Shown here one piece after another: positions 59,742 through 64,000 of a DNA stretch of 64,000 nt. Position numbers and translations under genes: made by a program. The stretch is taken from contig NZ_FXUL01000013.1 in assembly GCF_900182955.1 (NCBI RefSeq), positions 110,106 through 174,105 on the forward strand, written 5' to 3'. The notes beneath the pieces were generated by a model. It was not told the DNA's origin. It was given only the letters and a program-made list of their open reading frames with translations, and made no database searches. Source of the stretch: Noviherbaspirillum suwonense. Its GTDB lineage: Bacteria; Pseudomonadota; Gammaproteobacteria; Burkholderiales; Burkholderiaceae_D. Position 1 is the first letter of the stretch; each line of letters opens with the position of its first letter.

Positions 59742-59942
59742 GCGGGCACGGGTAGCGGCGGCCGGCGGAGATCGCAGGGCGGGCAGCGCGGGCAGGATTC
59801 GTCCCTGCGCAAACCCGCCCCGCGCCGGCGGCAGGCGCCGATACGCTGCATGGTATGCTTGCCGTTCAACGCGCGCGGCAGGCCGGCCCGGAGCCAGCCT
59901 TCCCGCCGCGCCTGTCAAATCCAGCAAAGGCGGCGGCACAAC

Positions 59943-61244
59943 GTGGGACTCTTCGGCCTGTTCGGAAAAAAGGATGCGCAAAACCCGCCGGGCGACAAGC
60001 AGGCGCCGCGTCCCCGTTCGCCCGCCTCCCCGCCTCCCGACACCGAGCAGCAGCGCCAGCGCAACCACCGCGCCACCGACACCGCCAGGAAGATCGACGC
60101 CATCGAGTCCGAGATGTCGTCCGAATTCGTCCCCACGCACCTCCTGACCGGCAACAGCCAGGCGGCGCCGGAGCCCGGCCAGCCCGGGAACGCGCTGCCC
60201 GACCTCGCCAATTCCACCGACATGCTGCTCGGCGCCGACCTGCGCGGCGCCGGCCTCGAAGTCAATGCGTCGCAGGCGGCGCCGGTGCTGGAGGAAGCGG
60301 CCATCCTGTTTGCCAACGAGCAGGACGCGGTGGCCGAGCAGATGCTGCGCATGGCCATTGCCGACAATGCCAATAGTGCCGACGGCGGCGCGGAAGCCTG
60401 GCTGATGTTGTTCGACCTGTACCAGGCAACCGCCAGGCAGACCGATTTCGAGCATCTTTCGATCGATTACGCCCGCCGTTTCGAAACCTCGCCGCCGGCC
60501 TGGCGCAAGACCGCGGCCGTCGCCGCCGGCGGCCGCACGCTGCCGTCGGTCGCGTTCGCCGGCAAGCTCGACGCCGGCATCATCAAGCTGGTGGAACGGG
60601 TGCAGAAGATCGCCGACGAGCACCAGGCGCTGCGCCTCGAATTCGGCCGCGTCACCGAGGTCGCGCCGGTCGGCTGCGGCCTGCTGCTGCGGCTTCTGAA
60701 AAAACTGCAGAATCACGATGTCTCGATCACCGGCGCCAACGACCTGGCCGCCCGCATCCGCGCCATCATCGAAATCGGCCGGCGCGACGAGACCGAGGCG
60801 CCCTGGCTGCTGCTGCTGGAAATCCTGCGCCTGCAGAACCGCGAGCACGAGTTCGAGGAAACCAGCATCGACTACTGCATCACGTTCGAAGTGTCGCCGC
60901 CGCCCTTCGTCGCGCCGGTGCACCGCAGCGGCGCGCAGCCGGGGGAGCCGGAAAGCGCCGCCAGCGGCAGTGCGTTCCTGATGCCGGCCGTCGTTGACAA
61001 CCGGACCGAGCAGTTGCTGGCAGCCATCGACGGCCATGCCCTGCTGCACGACCCGCTGGTGCTGGACTGCTCGCGGCTGGACCGGGTGGACTTCAGCGCC
61101 GCCGGCCAGCTGATGATGGGCCTGGCGCCGCTGGCGCGCAGCGGAAAGACCATCGAGATGCACGACGTAAGCCGGCTGATCGTCGCCTTATTCTCGATGA
61201 TCGGCCTGGCCGACATCGCACGCATCGTCCCGCGCCGGCACTGA
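59943..61244 (+). CDS. STAS-type protein with internal duplication
   Basis: 433 aa starting at GTG 59943 (MGLFGLFGKKDAQ), the start common for this family, with AAAGGCGG upstream. A charged linker covers about 12-110. Two copies of a FimV/TPR-like module occur: AWLMLFDLYQATARQTDFEH to RFETSPPAW (about 115-190) and WLLLLEILRLQNREHEFEE to FEVSPPPF (about 287-323). Each is followed by a STAS-like alpha/beta segment (about 200-285 and 340-430, the latter with LVLDCSRLDRVDFSAAGQL). Anti-sigma antagonist-like or MlaB-like domains are meant; the partner is unknown. It lies just upstream of hslVU. Confidence 0.78.
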   Translation: MGLFGLFGKKDAQNPPGDKQAPRPRSPASPPPDTEQQRQRNHRATDTARKIDAIESEMSSEFVPTHLLTGNSQAAPEPGQPGNALPDLANSTDMLLGADLRGAGLEVNASQAAPVLEEAAILFANEQDAVAEQMLRMAIADNANSADGGAEAWLMLFDLYQATARQTDFEHLSIDYARRFETSPPAWRKTAAVAAGGRTLPSVAFAGKLDAGIIKLVERVQKIADEHQALRLEFGRVTEVAPVGCGLLLRLLKKLQNHDVSITGANDLAARIRAIIEIGRRDETEAPWLLLLEILRLQNREHEFEETSIDYCITFEVSPPPFVAPVHRSGAQPGEPESAASGSAFLMPAVVDNRTEQLLAAIDGHALLHDPLVLDCSRLDRVDFSAAGQLMMGLAPLARSGKTIEMHDVSRLIVALFSMIGLADIARIVPRRH

Positions 61245-61281
61245 GCCAGCACCAGGCGCATGCCGCACGGCCATTGCCTGA

Positions 61282-61310
61282 CTTGTAATTAATCTGCCCG
61301 ACCCCATTTT
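61282..61310 (+). promoter_or_regulatory. sigma-32 heat-shock promoter of hslVU
   Basis: CTTGTAA (61282-61288), a 13-nt spacer and CCCCATTTT (61302-61310) match the RpoH consensus CTTGAA-N13-17-CCCCATNT with one change. The start codon of hslV is 65 nt downstream. Confidence 0.85.
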
Positions 61311-61374
61311 TCTTTTTCGGACCGGCGCCGCCAGGGGTTGCGATGCGGCCGGCCGTTTCAATTCAGAGGCAAGC

Positions 61375-61911
61375 ATGGAACAATTTCACGGAACCACCAT
61401 CCTGTCCGTGCGCCGCGGCAACATCGTGGCGCTGGGCGGAGACGGCCAGGTCACGCTGGGTAATATCGTCGTCAAGGGCACCGCGCGCAAGGTCCGCAAG
61501 CTGCACCAGGGCAAGGTGCTGGCAGGCTTCGCCGGCGGCACCGCGGACGCGTTCACGCTGCTGGAACGCTTCGAGTCCAAGCTCGACAAGCACCAGGGCA
61601 ACCTGATGCGCTCGTCGGTGGAACTGGCCAAGGACTGGCGCACCGACCGCATGCTGCGCCGGCTCGAAGCCATGCTGCTGGTCGCCGACCGCGAGACGAC
61701 GCTGATCATCACCGGCAACGGCGACGTGCTGGAGCCGACCGACGGCATCGGCGCGATCGGCTCCGGCGGGGTCTATGCGCAGTCGGCCGCCAAGGCGCTG
61801 CAGGAAAACACCGACCTGTCGCCGGAAGAGATCGTCAAGCGCTCGCTGACCATTGCCGGCGAGCTGTGCATCTACACGAATCTGTCGCACATCATCGAAA
61901 CGCTGGATTAA
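61375..61911 (+). CDS. hslV: ATP-dependent protease subunit HslV
   Basis: 178 aa. The N-terminal propeptide MEQFHG is followed by the catalytic threonine in [20 protein letters not shown]. Later blocks [17 protein letters not shown] and [12 protein letters not shown] are proteasome beta-type. HslV forms a double hexamer with HslU to degrade misfolded proteins and regulators. It follows a sigma-32 promoter and precedes hslU by 32 nt. Confidence 0.98.
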   Translation: MEQFHGTTILSVRRGNIVALGGDGQVTLGNIVVKGTARKVRKLHQGKVLAGFAGGTADAFTLLERFESKLDKHQGNLMRSSVELAKDWRTDRMLRRLEAMLLVADRETTLIITGNGDVLEPTDGIGAIGSGGVYAQSAAKALQENTDLSPEEIVKRSLTIAGELCIYTNLSHIIETLD

Positions 61912-61943
61912 GCGTTCAAGACGCACTCACACCGGGAAACAAC

Positions 61944-63278
61944 ATGAATATGACGCCTCCGGAGATCGTCTCCGAACTCGACAAACACGTGGTCGGCCAG
62001 GGCCGCGCCAAGCGCGCGGTGGCCATTGCGCTGCGCAACCGTTGGCGGCGCCAGCAGGTGCAGGAGCCGCTGCGCCACGAGATTACGCCCAAGAACATCC
62101 TGATGATCGGACCGACCGGCGTCGGCAAGACCGAGATCGCGCGCCGCCTGGCCAAGCTGGCCGACGCGCCCTTCATCAAGGTCGAGGCGACCAAGTTCAC
62201 CGAGGTCGGCTATGTCGGGCGCGACGTCGACACCATCATTCGCGACCTGATCGACATCGGCATCAAGCAGACGCGCGAACATGAAAAGCGCAAGATGATG
62301 ACCCGCGCCGAAGAGGCGGCGGAAGACCGGGTGCTCGACATCCTGCTGCCGCCGGCGCGCGACTTCGGCTTCAACAATGCCGGCAATGCCGAGAGCACCG
62401 ACAACAGCACGCGCCAGACCTTCCGCAAGCGACTGCGCGAAGGCTCGCTGAACGACCGCGAGATCGAGATCGACCTGGCCGAGGCCGCGCCGCAGATGGA
62501 AATCATGGCCCCGCCCGGCATGGAGGAAATGACCGAGCAGATCAAGTCGATGTTTTCCGGCATGGGCGCGAACCGCAAGAAGTCGCGCAAGGTGAAGATC
62601 AGCGAGGCGATGAAGCTGCTGACCGAGGAGGAAGCCGGCAAGCTGGTCAACGAGGACGAGCTGAAGCAGAAGGCGATCGCCAACGTCGAGCAGAACGGCA
62701 TCGTGTTCCTGGACGAGATCGACAAGATCGCGTCGCGCTCCGAGTCCGGCGGCGCCGACGTCTCGCGCGCCGGCGTGCAGCGCGACCTGCTGCCGCTGGT
62801 CGAAGGCACGACCGTCAACACCAAGTACGGCATGGTCAAGACCGACCATATCCTGTTCATCGCGTCCGGCGCCTTCCACCTGTCGCGGCCGTCGGACCTG
62901 ATCCCGGAGCTGCAGGGCCGCTTCCCGATCCGGGTCGAACTGGACTCGCTGTCGATCGCCGACTTCGAGCGCATCCTGACCGGCACCGACGCCTGCCTGA
63001 CGCGCCAGTACGAAGCGCTGCTGGGCACCGAGGACGTGAAGGTCGATTTCCGCGACGACGGCATCCGGCGGCTGGCCGAGATCGCCTATTCGGTCAATGA
63101 AAAAACCGAGAACATCGGCGCGCGCCGGCTCTACACGGTCATGGAAAAGCTGCTGGAGGAGCTTTCCTATTCGGCCAGCGACACGCAGGAGAAGACCCTG
63201 GTGATCGATGCCGCGTACGTGGACGAACGGCTGGGCGAGCTGGCGGTCAACGAGGATCTGTCGCGCTACGTGCTGTAG
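61944..63278 (+). CDS. hslU: ATP-dependent protease ATPase subunit HslU
   Basis: 444 aa from the ATG at 61944, chosen from the conserved N-terminus [18 protein letters not shown]. Walker A is [19 protein letters not shown], the pore loop is in [12 protein letters not shown], Walker B is [11 protein letters not shown], and the C-terminal [17 protein letters not shown] includes sensor 2. It unfolds substrates and feeds them to HslV. The usual length matches. It is the second gene of the heat-shock operon; no gene follows in the remaining 0.7 kb. Confidence 0.98.
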   Translation: MNMTPPEIVSELDKHVVGQGRAKRAVAIALRNRWRRQQVQEPLRHEITPKNILMIGPTGVGKTEIARRLAKLADAPFIKVEATKFTEVGYVGRDVDTIIRDLIDIGIKQTREHEKRKMMTRAEEAAEDRVLDILLPPARDFGFNNAGNAESTDNSTRQTFRKRLREGSLNDREIEIDLAEAAPQMEIMAPPGMEEMTEQIKSMFSGMGANRKKSRKVKISEAMKLLTEEEAGKLVNEDELKQKAIANVEQNGIVFLDEIDKIASRSESGGADVSRAGVQRDLLPLVEGTTVNTKYGMVKTDHILFIASGAFHLSRPSDLIPELQGRFPIRVELDSLSIADFERILTGTDACLTRQYEALLGTEDVKVDFRDDGIRRLAEIAYSVNEKTENIGARRLYTVMEKLLEELSYSASDTQEKTLVIDAAYVDERLGELAVNEDLSRYVL

Positions 63279-63307
63279 GCGCGGGTCGTCGCGGTCTGCG
63301 CAAGCGC

Positions 63308-63372
63308 TTTGCCTTTGCCTTTGCCTTTGCCCGCGCAGCGACTGTTGCTGTTGCTGTTGCCGTTGCCGCTGC
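63308..63372. repeat. two hexanucleotide tandem tracts after hslU
   Basis: TTTGCC is repeated four times at 63308-63331 and TGTTGC three times at 63343-63360, followed by degenerate copies (CGTTGC, CGCTGC). Both units are 6 nt, as in the kinase-gene repeat at 10122-10163. Confidence 0.85.
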
Positions 63373-63390
63373 TTGTGAAGTGGCCGTTGC

Positions 63391-63607
63391 AGTGAATCCC
63401 CGTTAGATGGCGACGCGTCGCCAGTGCCTGAAACGGATAAAGAAGCGTCCGCTGTCTGAGCGAAGCGAGTTTCGGACGCTTCCCGTTTCAGGTGCTGGCG
63501 GCGCGTGCAGTCCGCGCAGCGGACCGCCATCGTAGGGGTCGCCTTTTTTGCCCCACTTTTTTGGCGAAGCAAAAAAGCGGGTCGGCCGCCGGGCCGAACA
63601 CCCGGCT
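63391..63607 (+). repeat. hairpin-rich intergenic element, copy A
   Basis: It begins AGTGAATCCCCGTT and ends AACACCCGGCTA. Hairpins: outer/inner stem CCTGAAACGG + GAAGCGTCCG against CGGACGCTTC + CCGTTTCAGG (63427-63492); GTCCGC-GCA-GCGGAC (63510-63524); CTTTTTTG-GCGAAG-CAAAAAAG (63556-63577). Copy B is an inverted, diverged version. Similar palindromic intergenic repeats occur in many copies in related genomes, but the family name is not known to me. Confidence 0.85.
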
Positions 63608-63776
63608 ACTCCCCACGGCAGTGAAGCCTCAACGTTTCACCCGTCAGCAGACGCAGCATCGTCGCCTTGCGCTGTGGCGCGTTCTCGTAACGTGCAGCCG
63701 TCGCAAACTGCAAAAGCGGCTTCGCGACGGTACGCCTGCTGGCGGATGAAGCAATACGTGTGTCCTGCCGGACGAC

Positions 63777-63995
63777 CTAGCCGGGTTTCGGCCCGGCAGC
63801 CGACCTACTTCTCTTGCTTCGCCAAGAGAAGTAGGCAAGAGAAGGCGACCCCGGAGATGCCGCCCCGCTACGCGGGGTGCCCACGCCGCTGGCACCGAAA
63901 TCGGGAAGCGTCCGAAACTCGCTTCGCTCAGACAGCGGACGCTTCTTTATCCGATTTCGGCACCAGCGGCGTGGCGTCATCAACGGGGATTCACT
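63777..63995 (-). repeat. hairpin-rich intergenic element, copy B (inverted)
   Basis: On the minus strand it begins AGTGAATCCCCGTT at 63995 and ends CCCGGCTAG at 63777, in the same order as copy A. Stems: CCGAAATCGG + GAAGCGTCCG with CGGACGCTTC + CCGATTTCGG (63895-63960), CCCCGC/GCGGGG (63863-63877), and CCTACTTCTCTTG/CAAGAGAAGTAGG (63804-63835). Bases differ from copy A while pairing is kept. Confidence 0.85.
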
Positions 63996-64000
63996 ACAAC

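Larger units (their letters stand above)
63279..64000. other. 722-nt non-coding end of window with repeats
   Basis: No supported gene. It contains two hexanucleotide tracts and two inverted copies of a roughly 218-bp hairpin-rich element, listed separately, with about 170 nt between them. That spacer holds a CCGTCGC...GCGACGG dyad near 63702-63739. Confidence 0.75.

Noticed and set aside
63492..63895. Small open frames inside the terminal repeat copies
   Set aside because: They are translations of a hairpin-rich non-coding repeat, present in both orientations, without ribosome-binding sites.

Overview
The window is GC-rich chromosomal DNA of a Gram-negative betaproteobacterium. It fits Burkholderiales, probably Oxalobacteraceae (Massilia/Duganella/Noviherbaspirillum type); that placement is inferred from gene content, not from a marker gene. 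Supporting content: stand-alone rfaE2, pagP, hslVU, a PhaM-like granule protein, a FeeM-type N-acyl amino acid synthase, type I gshA, a two-partner secretion locus and many hybrid histidine kinases. No tRNA, rRNA, prophage, insertion sequence or CRISPR array is visible.

Layout. 1-5.5 kb: partial rfaE2 coupled to a ferritin-like diiron protein, a secreted glutathione peroxidase, a solitary pstS with a good Pho box, a CYTH-CHAD triphosphatase, and a small basic ribbon-helix-helix-like protein behind a palindrome. 5.6-17 kb: a signal-transduction block. Two paralogous hybrid kinases flank an RNase D-like exonuclease and all three genes overlap; a third hybrid kinase follows a small ORF. 17-24.4 kb: phaM-like gene, orphan ABC binding protein, two tandem DUF3108 genes running into queC, a Bcr/CflA drug exporter with a long structured leader, a host-attachment-type protein and a DUF378 protein. 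24.7-31.9 kb: a fourth hybrid kinase, a Crp/Fnr regulator divergent from gshA with a nested palindrome between them, an AI-2E-type permease and pssA.

31.9-43 kb is a TpsB/TpsA locus (568-aa outer-membrane transporter, 3122-aa filamentous adhesin). It is followed by a membrane GGDEF-EAL protein, a FeeM-type acyl amino acid synthase with a clear promoter/operator, dctA, and a manganese catalase-mntH pair. 51.5-57.6 kb: a membrane protein whose N-terminal half resembles exonuclease VII large subunit with altered active-site motifs, a REC-GGDEF cyclase, pagP, an alpha/beta hydrolase, a YbhB/PEBP protein and a FrnE-like DsbA protein. 57.7-63.3 kb: recQ with a coupled small ORF, a duplicated STAS-type protein, then hslVU behind a textbook heat-shock promoter. 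The last 0.7 kb is non-coding. It holds hexanucleotide repeats and two inverted copies of a roughly 218-bp element whose hairpins keep pairing although their sequences differ.

Functional threads: envelope and surface (rfaE2, pagP, pssA, TPS adhesin, c-di-GMP enzymes), oxidative stress and thiols (glutathione peroxidase, gshA, Mn catalase with Mn importer, FrnE-like protein), and dense phosphorelay signalling without nearby output regulators. The observations most worth following are the covarying terminal repeat, the kinase-exonuclease-kinase operon and the degenerate XseA-like membrane protein.
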